Positions 1 to 8,067 of a DNA stretch of 64,000 nucleotides are shown here, in pieces (the stretch's first letter is position 1; each line of letters opens with the position of its first letter). The notes under the pieces were generated by a model. That model was not told the DNA's origin. It did no database searches and worked only from the letters and a program-made list of their open reading frames with translations. Made by a program: the position numbers and the translations under genes. The DNA comes from Nocardia jiangxiensis NBRC 101359 (GTDB taxonomy: Bacteria; Actinomycetota; Actinomycetes; Mycobacteriales; Mycobacteriaceae): assembly GCF_000308615.1 (NCBI RefSeq), contig NZ_BAGB01000054.1:1-64000 (forward strand). The letters run 5' to 3'.

Positions 1-126
1 CGTCGCCGCCGACACCTCCAGCTCCGCGGCGATCTGTTCGCCGGTCCTGCCTTCAGCAGCCAACTCGTCCGCGCGGCGCAGCTTGCGCACGATGTCCTCC
101 GCGGAATGCCGCTTCCGACCAGCCAT
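1..126 (-). CDS. IS3-family transposase OrfA, N-terminal part (cut by window edge)
   Basis: The minus strand from the ATG at 126 reads 42 codons without a stop to the window edge, beginning MAGRKRHSAEDIVRKLRRAD and continuing with a helix-turn-helix-like segment ending in LEVSAAT. This is the usual start of the small OrfA protein of IS3-type insertion sequences, which binds the element ends and is fused by frameshifting to the DDE transposase OrfB. Only the start is present, so neither OrfB nor the far terminus can be checked. The outer terminus should lie in the AT-poorer stretch just beyond 126, but no inverted repeat can be fixed without the other end. Confidence 0.8.
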   Translation of the reverse strand, partial: MAGRKRHSAEDIVRKLRRADELAAEGRTGEQIAAELEVSAAT

Positions 127-596
127 ACCCTCATCGTCCCTTCCAGCCCCTACCAGGGCCAACAGGACTCTAATACCAAGCGGTCTCATTCACTGGGGAC
201 GGGCCAATCACACGCGACCGGAGACAGCCAAGCCAACTACACGGCTACGTAAAAGTGGACACCCAGCCTCGGGGTACACCAGCGGTACACGGCACCCTTC
301 ATAGCTGGTAATCGGCTTCAATTACCAACTGCCCTATCGGAAATCGCAGGTCAGACCCGTTCCCATGTTCACAGTGCCCCGCCGAGAGCGCGAACCTGCG
401 ACAGCGGTTCTTCATCCGCTGTCGCGTGATCAACGCGGCGCGGTCGGGCGACTCGACTGGTGGCCCGGTTCTGATGCCGAGTGTTGTAGACGTACAGTTC
501 CAAAACAGCCGTAGCCGGAATCAGCGGCGGCCAGCCATCCATGGCGCGCGGGTTGCCGTCCAGTCGTCCCTGGTTGCCATTTAATCCGCCATTTAA

Positions 597-612
597 TGGC
601 TGACGTCAGCCA
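597..612. promoter_or_regulatory. Perfect 16-bp palindrome, possible operator
   Basis: TGGCTGACGTCAGCCA is its own reverse complement over all 16 bases and overlaps the end of a second palindrome, CCATTTAATGG (589-599). A length of 16 with no loop is more typical of a dimeric repressor site than of an RNA hairpin. The nearest gene downstream is the PHP gene, almost 300 bp away, and no promoter was identified beside it, so the regulated gene is unknown. Confidence 0.3.
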
Positions 613-772
613 ACGACACCCACACTCGCCAACGCGAGTGACATCTATCACAAAATATGCCGGATGCTGCTTCGGCGTTCCCGCCGCTCAGAGACTGGAC
701 GAACCAACAACGTTCGATACTGGCCACCCTTGACAACGACACCAACCACAAGCTAGCTCTATGCGAGTACAT

Positions 773-811
773 GGAGTTACCCATGTGCTCACGACATCAG
801 TTGTTGCCTTG
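773..811 (+). repeat. Imperfect copy of the ribosome-binding/start region of the PHP gene
   Basis: The segment starting GGAGTTACCCATGTGCTC closely matches 892-930 (GGAGTTATCCATGTCCTC), which is the ribosome binding site and first codons of the PHP gene. Both are followed by ATCAGTTG at the same distance. The offset is 119 bases. The upstream copy also has an ATG with a GGAG in front, but its frame runs only about 50 codons through sequence unlike the PHP protein. It looks like an old local duplication of the gene start. Confidence 0.45.
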
Positions 812-901
812 GGTAGCGGGACAGTCTGTGCCGCGAGACTTGCGATGCCGAGTCACCTTTGAGAACGTGCCCGAGTTTCGGTCGTACCCCAGGAGTTATC
901 C

Positions 902-1948
902 ATGTCCTCGCCGGATCAGTTGCCCTTGGCGTTGAAAGCGCAAGGGGCGCTTCGAGAGATCGCGTTCTGGATGGAGCGTGGGCGGGCGCAGACTCATCGG
1001 GTCAAGGCGTATCGGCGGGCTGCGGATGCGGTTGCGGAGCTGTCGGATGAGGAGTTCGAGCGGTTCCGGAAAGGCGGTAAGTGGCAGGATATTTCGGGGA
1101 TCGGGCCGAAGACCGCTGCCGTGATCGCGCAGGTGTGCGCCGGGGAAGTGCCTGCGAAGTTGGTCGAATTGCGTTCGGAGGCAAGGCCGATCGCGCCGGA
1201 GGGTGCGGAGTTGCGGAGGTTGTTGCGCGGGGATCTGCATACGCATTCGGATTGGTCCGATGGTGGCAGTCCGGTCGAGGAGATGATGCGGACGGCGATG
1301 GCGCTGGGGCACGAATACTGTGCGCTGACCGATCATTCGCCGCGGCTGCGGGTCGCCAACGGACTGTCGGCCGAGCGGCTGCGCCGTCAGCTCGACGTGG
1401 TCGCCGAACTGAACGAGCAGCTGGCGCCGTTCCGGATCCTGACCGCCATCGAGGTCGACATTCTCGACGACGGTTCGCTCGATCAGCGCGCGGATCTGCT
1501 CGCGGAACTCGATATCGTCGTGGCGAGCGTGCATTCGCAGCTGCGGGCGGACAGCGAAACCATGACCCGGCGCATGGTCACCGCGGTCGCGAATCCGGAT
1601 GTGGACGTCCTCGGACACTGCACCGGGCGGCTGGTGGAGGGTGAGCGCGGCGTCCGGCCCGAATCGGAGTTCGATGCCGAACTCGTCTTCGAGGCGTGCC
1701 GACGTTTCGGGACGGCCGTGGAGATCAACAGCCGCCCCGAACGTCGCGATCCGCCCGGACGGCTGATCCGGCTGGCCGTCGAGATGGGGTGCCTTTTCTC
1801 CATCGACACCGACGCCCATGCGCCGGGTCAGCTGGATTGGCAGGGTTACGGCTGCGCGCGGGCGCTGGCCAACGGCGTGAATGCGAAACGCATCATCAAC
1901 ACCTGGCCACTGGATCAGCTGCTGGGCTTCACCGAGGCCGCGCACTGA
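902..1948 (+). CDS. PHP-domain metal-dependent phosphoesterase with N-terminal HhH region
   Basis: A 348-residue protein. Residues 1-100 resemble the helix-hairpin-helix start of family X DNA polymerases (ISGIGPKTAAVI near 65). The rest is a PHP domain with the usual metal ligands in order: GDLHTHSDWSDGG near 110, LTDHSPR near 145, VASVHSQ near 205, LGHCTGR near 240 and IDTDAHAPGQL near 305. PHP proteins of this layout hydrolyse phosphate esters or act as the exonuclease half of PolX; there is no polymerase domain here, so the true substrate is unknown. The ATG at 902 follows a GGAG at a normal distance. It converges on lysE with 38 bases between them. Confidence 0.88.
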   Translation: MSSPDQLPLALKAQGALREIAFWMERGRAQTHRVKAYRRAADAVAELSDEEFERFRKGGKWQDISGIGPKTAAVIAQVCAGEVPAKLVELRSEARPIAPEGAELRRLLRGDLHTHSDWSDGGSPVEEMMRTAMALGHEYCALTDHSPRLRVANGLSAERLRRQLDVVAELNEQLAPFRILTAIEVDILDDGSLDQRADLLAELDIVVASVHSQLRADSETMTRRMVTAVANPDVDVLGHCTGRLVEGERGVRPESEFDAELVFEACRRFGTAVEINSRPERRDPPGRLIRLAVEMGCLFSIDTDAHAPGQLDWQGYGCARALANGVNAKRIINTWPLDQLLGFTEAAH

Positions 1949-1986
1949 CACGCGAGTCGGCGGCGCGACACCGATCACCGTCCTGA

Positions 1987-2610
1987 TCAATGCTGTAGCA
2001 CGAGCACGGCCCCGAAGGTGAACATGATCAGGGCGATCACCGAATCCAGTGCGCGCCAGGCGGTTCGGCGAGCGAACAGCGGGCCCAGCAGGCGGGCGCC
2101 GAAGCCGAGGCCGGTGAACCACAGGATACTGCCGAGCATCGCGCCTGCGGCCAGGAACCATCGGTACGCGCCCGCGTAGGTGCTGGCGAACGAACCCAGC
2201 AGGACCACCGTGTCGAGGTAGACGTTCGGATTGAGCCAGGTCATTCCGAGGCAGGTGAGCAGCGTCGCGCCCAGTGCCACCGAGGCCCCGGACGGTTCCC
2301 CGGTGATCGCGCCCGGCGACAACGCCCGCCGCGCCGCCATGATCCCGTAGCCGATCAGGAATGCCGCCCCGGCATACCGCGCCATGACCAGCACCGTGGG
2401 GGCCGACCGGATGACCGCGCCGAACCCGGCCACGCCCGCCGCGATCAGCACCACATCCGAGACCGCACAGACCGCCACCACGGCCAGCACGTGCTCGCGA
2501 CGGATGCCCTGACGAAGTACGAAGGTGTTCTGCGCGCCGATCACCACGATCAACGAGAGTCCGAAACCCAGGCCCGACAGGGCGGCCTGCACGGCCGACG
2601 ACGTATTCAC
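1987..2610 (-). CDS. lysE: LysE/ArgO-family amino acid exporter
   Basis: A 207-residue inner-membrane protein with about six hydrophobic segments. It starts with the family signature of a glycine-rich first helix followed by VVIGAQNTFVLRQGI. LysE/ArgO proteins export lysine and/or arginine when cytoplasmic levels rise. The GTG at 2610 gives the normal family length; the frame stays open to a GTG at 2661, but that would add a non-hydrophobic tail and run close to the divergent regulator. LysE is paired back to back with a LysR-type regulator, the classic lysE/lysG arrangement, which supports the function. Lysine versus arginine preference cannot be told from sequence. Confidence 0.87.
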   Translation of the reverse strand: MNTSSAVQAALSGLGFGLSLIVVIGAQNTFVLRQGIRREHVLAVVAVCAVSDVVLIAAGVAGFGAVIRSAPTVLVMARYAGAAFLIGYGIMAARRALSPGAITGEPSGASVALGATLLTCLGMTWLNPNVYLDTVVLLGSFASTYAGAYRWFLAAGAMLGSILWFTGLGFGARLLGPLFARRTAWRALDSVIALIMFTFGAVLVLQH

Positions 2611-2682
2611 CGGCTCCACGCTAAGTGCGGCACAATGGCCAGACCAGCTAATGTTTTTCACCGATCATTACAATTTCTTGAT
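2611..2682. promoter_or_regulatory. lysE-lysG divergent control region
   Basis: The 72 bases between the two divergent starts are AT-richer than their surroundings and contain an interrupted dyad, AATG...CATT (about 2650-2670), of the spacing LysR-type proteins use. In known systems the LysR protein binds here and activates lysE with lysine, arginine or histidine as co-inducer. No clear -10/-35 pair was assigned. Confidence 0.4.
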
Positions 2683-3591
2683 ATGGATCTGCAGCTGGAT
2701 CAGCTCCGGGCCCTGGACGCGGCCGTCGCCGAGGGGACCTTCGAGGCGGCCGCGCGGCGGCTGCGCGTCACCCCGTCGGCGATCAGTCAGCGCATCAAGG
2801 CGCTCGAGCGGGCGGTCGGGCGCATCCTGCTACAGCGCACGAAACCCGTGCGCCCCACCGAATCCGGGCTCGCGGTGCTTCGCCTGGCCCGGCAGATCGA
2901 GTTGCTGACCGGCGATACCGCCCGCGAACTCGGCTCTGCCGCAAGCGAATACGGCGAGGCCGGACCCGAGGCCGACCGGCGCGTCCGGCTGCCGATCGCG
3001 GTCAACGCGGACTCCCTCGAGACCTGGGTGATGCCCGCGCTGTCCGGCGCACCGTCCGGGGTCTGCTTCGAAATCCACCGTGAGGACGAGGAACACACCA
3101 CCCGCCTGCTGCGCAACGGCACCGTCATGGCCGCCATCACCGCCACCGCCCAGCCCGTGCAGGGCTGCCGAGTGCGCCGACTCGGCGCGATGCGCTACCG
3201 CCCCATGGCCACCCCGGAGTTCGCCCGCACCTGGTTCGCCGACGGCGCGACCGCACGCGCCTTCGGCACGGCCCCGGTGATCGTGTTCGACCGCAACGAC
3301 GATCTGCAGGACCGCCTGATCCGCCGCCGCACCCGTCGCCCTGTCGACCCGCCCCGGCACTACATCCCCGCCACCTCCGGCTACGCCGAAGCCGTCCGCC
3401 TCGGCCTGGGCTGGGGACTGCTCCCCGACCTCCAGATCGACATGCACGGCTACGCGAAGTCGCTGGTCACCATCGACGAATCGCTGCACATCGATGTCGC
3501 GCTGTATTGGCAGCAATGGCGACTGGACTCCCCCGCGCTGACCTCCGTCGCCACCGCCATAGCCGAGGCCGCCGCCGAATCCCTGCGCTGA
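2683..3591 (+). CDS. lysG: LysR-type regulator of the lysE exporter (LysG/ArgP family)
   Basis: A 302-residue protein with an N-terminal winged helix-turn-helix. LDQLRALDAAVAEGTFEAAA and then RLRVTPSAISQRIKALE (residues 4-45) match the LysG/ArgP/IciA subfamily closely, including the ATPSAISQRI-type recognition helix. The remaining two-thirds is the periplasmic-binding-like effector domain. The ATG at 2683 sets the start, since residues further upstream do not belong to the family. It is divergent from lysE and probably activates it in response to basic amino acids. It converges on rsmD with 11 bases between the stops. Confidence 0.88.
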   Translation: MDLQLDQLRALDAAVAEGTFEAAARRLRVTPSAISQRIKALERAVGRILLQRTKPVRPTESGLAVLRLARQIELLTGDTARELGSAASEYGEAGPEADRRVRLPIAVNADSLETWVMPALSGAPSGVCFEIHREDEEHTTRLLRNGTVMAAITATAQPVQGCRVRRLGAMRYRPMATPEFARTWFADGATARAFGTAPVIVFDRNDDLQDRLIRRRTRRPVDPPRHYIPATSGYAEAVRLGLGWGLLPDLQIDMHGYAKSLVTIDESLHIDVALYWQQWRLDSPALTSVATAIAEAAAESLR

Positions 3592-3602
3592 TTCGGTTGC
3601 AT

Positions 3603-4160
3603 TCAGGGTTCGTAGTCGGCCGATTCGATGCGAGTTTCGCCATACCGGCGGACACGATGTGGGGAAAATCCGGTGGGCCAGGCGGTTTCGGGTGAACGGG
3701 TAGCGCGTTCGACGACGACGAGAGCGTCGGTGTGGAGCCAGCCGTTGGCGACGAGGGCGGTCAGGTCGTCGGTGATCCGGGTGCCCTCCAGGGCGTAGGG
3801 CGGATCGGACAGCACCAGGTCGTACGGTCCGGCCGGAGGTGTGGCCAGTACGGAAGATACTGTGCCGATCCGCAATTCACCGCCGGGCAGACCCAGATCG
3901 GCGATATTGCCGCGGACCACAGCCGCCGCCTTGCGATCGGATTCGACCAGCAGCGCGTGAGATGCGCCGCGGGACAACGCCTCCAGTCCGAGCGCCCCCG
4001 AACCGGCATACAGGTCGAGCACCCGAATGCCGTCGAAATCCATTCGGGCACACAACATGCTGAACAGCGCTTCACGCACCCGATCCGAAGTCGGCCGGGT
4101 CCCGGCGGGCGGCACCCGCAACCGCCGCCCGCCCGCGACTCCGGCCACGATCCGTGTCAT
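3603..4160 (-). CDS. rsmD: 16S rRNA (guanine(966)-N2)-methyltransferase RsmD
   Basis: A 185-residue SAM-dependent methyltransferase. MTRIVAGVAGGRRLRVP and the TRPTSDRVREALFSML block are diagnostic of RsmD. The SAM loop VLDLYAGSGALGLEALSRG (near 47) and the catalytic SDPPYAL (near 118) are intact. It modifies G966 of 16S rRNA in the assembled 30S subunit. It is downstream of pyc on the same strand with 84 bases between, as in mycobacteria. There, coaD follows rsmD; here lysG/lysE takes that place, so synteny breaks at this gene. Confidence 0.93.
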   Translation of the reverse strand: MTRIVAGVAGGRRLRVPPAGTRPTSDRVREALFSMLCARMDFDGIRVLDLYAGSGALGLEALSRGASHALLVESDRKAAAVVRGNIADLGLPGGELRIGTVSSVLATPPAGPYDLVLSDPPYALEGTRITDDLTALVANGWLHTDALVVVERATRSPETAWPTGFSPHRVRRYGETRIESADYEP

Positions 4161-4244
4161 CGGGATACGCTCCCGCCCAGGAGATCTCGCGAATCACGAC
4201 CGGTGCACCTCACCGGTCGGCCCCGGATTTCCGCCGACGCCGGT

Positions 4245-7200
4245 TCACTCGGCGGCGGTCTCGTTCACGCGGACGTTCACCAGCAGATCGCCGCCCTCCA
4301 CCTGCTGCACCCGGCCGATGGCGACCCGGGCGACGGTGCCCGCGCGAGGCGCGGTGATGGCGGCTTCCATCTTCATCGCCTCGATCGTGCCGATGGTGTC
4401 ACCCGCGGCGATCGTGTCGCCCTCGGCGACGACCAGGGTGACCACACCGGCGAAGGGTGCGGCGATGTGGCCGGGATCGGACTTGTCGGCCTTCTCCGCG
4501 GCGGGAATCTCGCTGGCGATCGAACGGTCGCGCACCAGGACCGGCCGCAGCTGGCCGTTCAGGATGCACATCACCGTGCGCATACCGCGCTCGTCGGGTT
4601 CGGAGATCGCCTCGAGGCCGATCAGCAGCGTGACGCCCTTCTCCAGCTGGACGCGATGCTCCTCGCCGTGCCGCAGACCGTAGAAGTACTGGTTCGTCGA
4701 GAGGCCGGAAGTGTCGCCGAATTTCTCGCGGTGGGCCAGGAATTCGCTCGTGGGGCCGGGAAACAGCAGGCGGTTCAACGTCTCTCGACGCAGGGTCGAA
4801 TCACCGTTCAGCCCGGCCTCGTCCTGCGCGGTGAGCTCGGTCTCGGGTTTGGCCGCACCGCGCCCGGCCAGCGCCCGACTGCGGAACGGTTCGGGCCAGC
4901 CGCCCGCCGGCGTGCCGAGTTCCCCACGCAGGAAACCGATCACCGAATCGGGAATGTCGTAGCGGCCCGGATCGCCGGCGAAGTCGTCGACCGTCACCCC
5001 GGATCCGACCAGCGACAGCGCCAGATCACCGACCACCTTCGAGGACGGGGTCACCTTCACCAGACGGCCCAGGAGTCGGTCCGCCGCAGCGTATTTCGCC
5101 TCCACCTCCTCGAACCGATCGCCCAGGCCCAGCGCGATGGCCTGCTGCCGCAGATTCGACAGCTGACCACCCGGGATCTCGTGCTCGTAGACGCGCCCGG
5201 TGGGACTGGGCAGTCCGGATTCGAAGGGCGCGTAGCCCTTTCGCAACGCCTCCCAGTACGGCTCCAGATCGCAGACGTGCTGCAGGTTGATCCCGCTGTC
5301 GTACGCCGAATTCGCCGCTGCGGCAACGATTGCCGACAGCGCGGGCTGCGAGGTCGTACCGGCCATCGGCGCACTTGCGCCATCCACCGCATCGGCCCCG
5401 GCCTGCCACGCGGCCAGATATGTCGCCAACTGCCCGCCCGGAGTGTCGTGCGTGTGCACGTGCACCGGCAGATCGAAGTTGCTCCGCAACGCCGTGACCA
5501 GGGTGTGCGCCGCGGGTGCGCGCAGCAAACCGGCCATGTCCTTGATCGCGATGATGTGCGCGCCGGCCTCGACGATCTGCTCGGCCAGTTTCAGGTAGTA
5601 GTCCAGGGTGTACAGATCCTCGCCCGGATCCGACAGATCCCCGGTGTAGGACAACGCCACTTCCGCGATCGTGGTCCCGGTCTCGCGCACCGCATCGATC
5701 GCCGGACGCATCTGATCCACATTGTTCAGCGCGTCGAAGATCCGGAAGATATCGATACCGGTCGCCGCGGCCTCGGACACGAAGGTGCGCGTGACCTGCT
5801 CCGGATACGGCGTGTACCCCACCGTATTACGGCCCCGCAGCAGCATCTGCAGGTTGATGTTCGGCACCGCCTCCCGCAACGCCGCCAGCCGCTCCCACGG
5901 ATCCTCGTGCAGGAATCGCAGCGCCACGTCGTACGTCGCCCCGCCCCAGCACTCGATCGACAACAGCTCCGGCGTCATCCGCGCCACGTGCCCGGCGACC
6001 TGCAACAGACTGTTGGTGCGCACGCGAGTGGCCAGCAGCGACTGATGCGCATCGCGGAAGGTGGTGTCGGTCACCGCGATTGCGCTCTGCTGCCGCAGCG
6101 ACTGCGCGAAACCTTCCGGGCCCAGCTGCAACAGCCGCTGCCGCGAACCGTCCGGCGGCGGCACGGTCAGATCCAGCGCGGGCAGTTTGTCCTGCGGGTA
6201 GACCGCGGTGGGTCGTTCACCGTGCGGCTTGTTGACGGTGATGTCGGCCAGATAGTTCAGGATCTTGGTGCCGCGGTCCGCGGAGCCGCGCTGAGTCAAC
6301 AGATGCGGCCGCTCGTCGATGAACGAGGTGGTGATCCGCCCGGCCCGGAAATCCGGATCGTCCAGAACCGCCTGCAGGAACGGAATGTTCGTGGCCACGC
6401 CGCGAATCCGGAATTCGGCCACCGCCCGTCGCGCACGCGCCACTGCCGTGGCGAAATCCCTTCCGCGACAGGTGAGTTTGACCAGCATCGAGTCGAAGTG
6501 CGCGGCGACCTCGGCACCCAGGTTGGCTCCGCCGTCCAGGCGGATGCCGCTGCCGCCGGGACTGCGGTACGCGGTGATCCGGCCGGTGTCGGGCCGGAAT
6601 CCGTTGGCCGGATCCTCGGTGGTGATCCGGCACTGCAGCGCCGCACCGTGAATGCTGATCGAATCCTGGCTCAGCCCCAACGATTCCAGCGTCTCCCCCG
6701 CCGCGATGCGCAGCTGCGACTGGACCAGGTCGACATCGGTGATCTCCTCGGTGACCGTATGTTCCACCTGGATACGGGGATTCATCTCGATGAACACATG
6801 GTTGCCGCGCTCGTCCAGCAGGAATTCCACGGTGCCCGCGCAGCTGTAACCGATCTGCCGGGCGAAGGCCACGGCGTCGGCGCAAATACGTTCGCGCAGT
6901 GCGGGATCCAGATTCGGCGCGGGCGCGAGTTCGATGACCTTCTGATGCCGCCGCTGCAGCGAACAGTCGCGCTCGAACAGGTGGATCACGTTGCCGCTGC
7001 CGTCGGCCAGGATCTGCACCTCGATATGGCGCGGATTGATCACCGCCTGCTCGAGGAAGACCGTCGCATCGCCGAAGGCCGATTCGGCCTCACGCATCGC
7101 GGCCTCGATGGATTCGCGCAACTGAGCGCGATCCGCGACCCGTCGCATACCGCGACCGCCACCACCCGCGACGGCTTTGACGAAGACCGGGAATTCCATC

Positions 7201-7649
7201 GACTCCGCGGCGACCAGCAGTTCGGACACATCGGCCGACGGCTCACTCGAGCTGAGCACCGGCAGTCCGGCCGCCCGTGCGGCGGCGATGGCGCGCGCCT
7301 TGTTACCGGTCAGTTCGAGTACCTCGGACGAGGGACCGATGAAGGTGATGCCCTCCCTGGCGCAGGCCGCGGCCAAATCGGGGTTCTCCGACAGAAATCC
7401 GTATCCCGGATAGATCGCATCGGCGCCGGCCGTCCTGGCGGCCTTGATGATTTCCGGGATCGACAGGTAGGCCCGGACCGGATGGCCGGGCACGCCGATC
7501 TGGTAAGCCTCGTCGGCCTTGAGGCGGTGTACCGAGTTGCGGTCCTCGTAGGGGAACACCGCGACGGTCCCGACGCCGAGTTCGTAGGCGGCGCGGAACG
7601 CACGAATGGCGATTTCCCCGCGGTTGGCGACGAGCACTTTGGAGAACAT
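4245..7649 (-). CDS. pyc: Pyruvate carboxylase
   Basis: A 1134-residue single-chain biotin enzyme that makes oxaloacetate from pyruvate, bicarbonate and ATP. The order is: biotin carboxylase (MFSKVLVANRGEIAIRAFRA at the start; ATP loop KAVAGGGGRGMRRV near 160; EMNPRIQVEHTVTE near 290), carboxyltransferase TIM barrel (TDTTFRDAHQSLLATRVR near 560; metal-binding HVHTHDTPGG near 750), then the biotin carrier with EAMKME near 1090. The start at 7649 puts the protein in register with the family; an open extension to 7748 is unlike homologs. It is probably co-transcribed with rsmD. The RamB/PrpR-type regulator lies divergently upstream, which would fit control by carbon source. Confidence 0.95.
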   Translation of the reverse strand: MFSKVLVANRGEIAIRAFRAAYELGVGTVAVFPYEDRNSVHRLKADEAYQIGVPGHPVRAYLSIPEIIKAARTAGADAIYPGYGFLSENPDLAAACAREGITFIGPSSEVLELTGNKARAIAAARAAGLPVLSSSEPSADVSELLVAAESMEFPVFVKAVAGGGGRGMRRVADRAQLRESIEAAMREAESAFGDATVFLEQAVINPRHIEVQILADGSGNVIHLFERDCSLQRRHQKVIELAPAPNLDPALRERICADAVAFARQIGYSCAGTVEFLLDERGNHVFIEMNPRIQVEHTVTEEITDVDLVQSQLRIAAGETLESLGLSQDSISIHGAALQCRITTEDPANGFRPDTGRITAYRSPGGSGIRLDGGANLGAEVAAHFDSMLVKLTCRGRDFATAVARARRAVAEFRIRGVATNIPFLQAVLDDPDFRAGRITTSFIDERPHLLTQRGSADRGTKILNYLADITVNKPHGERPTAVYPQDKLPALDLTVPPPDGSRQRLLQLGPEGFAQSLRQQSAIAVTDTTFRDAHQSLLATRVRTNSLLQVAGHVARMTPELLSIECWGGATYDVALRFLHEDPWERLAALREAVPNINLQMLLRGRNTVGYTPYPEQVTRTFVSEAAATGIDIFRIFDALNNVDQMRPAIDAVRETGTTIAEVALSYTGDLSDPGEDLYTLDYYLKLAEQIVEAGAHIIAIKDMAGLLRAPAAHTLVTALRSNFDLPVHVHTHDTPGGQLATYLAAWQAGADAVDGASAPMAGTTSQPALSAIVAAAANSAYDSGINLQHVCDLEPYWEALRKGYAPFESGLPSPTGRVYEHEIPGGQLSNLRQQAIALGLGDRFEEVEAKYAAADRLLGRLVKVTPSSKVVGDLALSLVGSGVTVDDFAGDPGRYDIPDSVIGFLRGELGTPAGGWPEPFRSRALAGRGAAKPETELTAQDEAGLNGDSTLRRETLNRLLFPGPTSEFLAHREKFGDTSGLSTNQYFYGLRHGEEHRVQLEKGVTLLIGLEAISEPDERGMRTVMCILNGQLRPVLVRDRSIASEIPAAEKADKSDPGHIAAPFAGVVTLVVAEGDTIAAGDTIGTIEAMKMEAAITAPRAGTVARVAIGRVQQVEGGDLLVNVRVNETAAE

Positions 7650-8067
7650 CCGATAAAGGTACCTGTCCGGATACAGGTCGACGCAAACTGTAACGGGTTC
7701 GACCGAACACTCACCGAGTGCCCCCGCGACCGGTGCGCGGCCCGACATCGCCGCGACATGTCACTGTGCATCGACCGAATGCGGACTCCGGCGTCATCGG
7801 GGACGCGTTCGAACAACACGAACCGATCGGTCGCGACCGATCGGAGATACCGGCGACACGGCTCACCATCGGTTACCTTCGATGAACGGCTCGGCATCCC
7901 GGGGCGAACAGCGGTCGGCAATTGCCGTCCCGAACCTGGACGACCACGACAAATTCGCACACTACGCATCAGTAATATCGACCGAAACAGCGGGCACGGG
8001 AGATTGTCCGCAGACGTGGCCGAAGATATTGCAATGATTGCGAATCTCCACGGGTACCCTCTTGCAC
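7650..8067. promoter_or_regulatory. 418-bp divergent region between pyc and the RamB-like regulator
   Basis: No gene was seen. Just ahead of the regulator start there is a direct repeat ATTGCAA (8028-8034) and ATTGCGA (8037-8043), similar to the TTTGC-type half-sites recognised by RamB/PrpR proteins in other actinobacteria. This suggests autoregulation. The sequence around 7960-8040 is AT-richer than its flanks, as expected for promoters. No pyc promoter could be fixed. Confidence 0.4.

Larger units (their letters stand above)
127..901. other. 775-bp gene-poor stretch with several inverted repeats
   Basis: No convincing gene was found on either strand; the short open frames here do not resemble any protein family I know. 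The stretch has several inverted repeats: TGGTAAT/ATTACCA at 306-327, a 10-bp GC-rich hairpin with an 8-base loop at 398-425, CCATTTAATGG at 589-599, a perfect 16-bp palindrome at 597-612, and a 7-bp stem at 623-640. The 398-425 hairpin could be a terminator. It separates an IS element from the PHP gene and may contain decayed DNA left by transposition. Confidence 0.5.

Noticed and set aside
657..935. Plus-strand 92-codon open frame before the PHP gene
   Set aside because: No family resemblance; part of it is the duplicated start region, read in a different context, and it overlaps the start of the PHP gene.
896..2161. Minus-strand open frame opposite the PHP gene
   Set aside because: The PHP gene has clear metal-binding motifs on the plus strand; the minus frame is Arg/His/Pro-rich noise.
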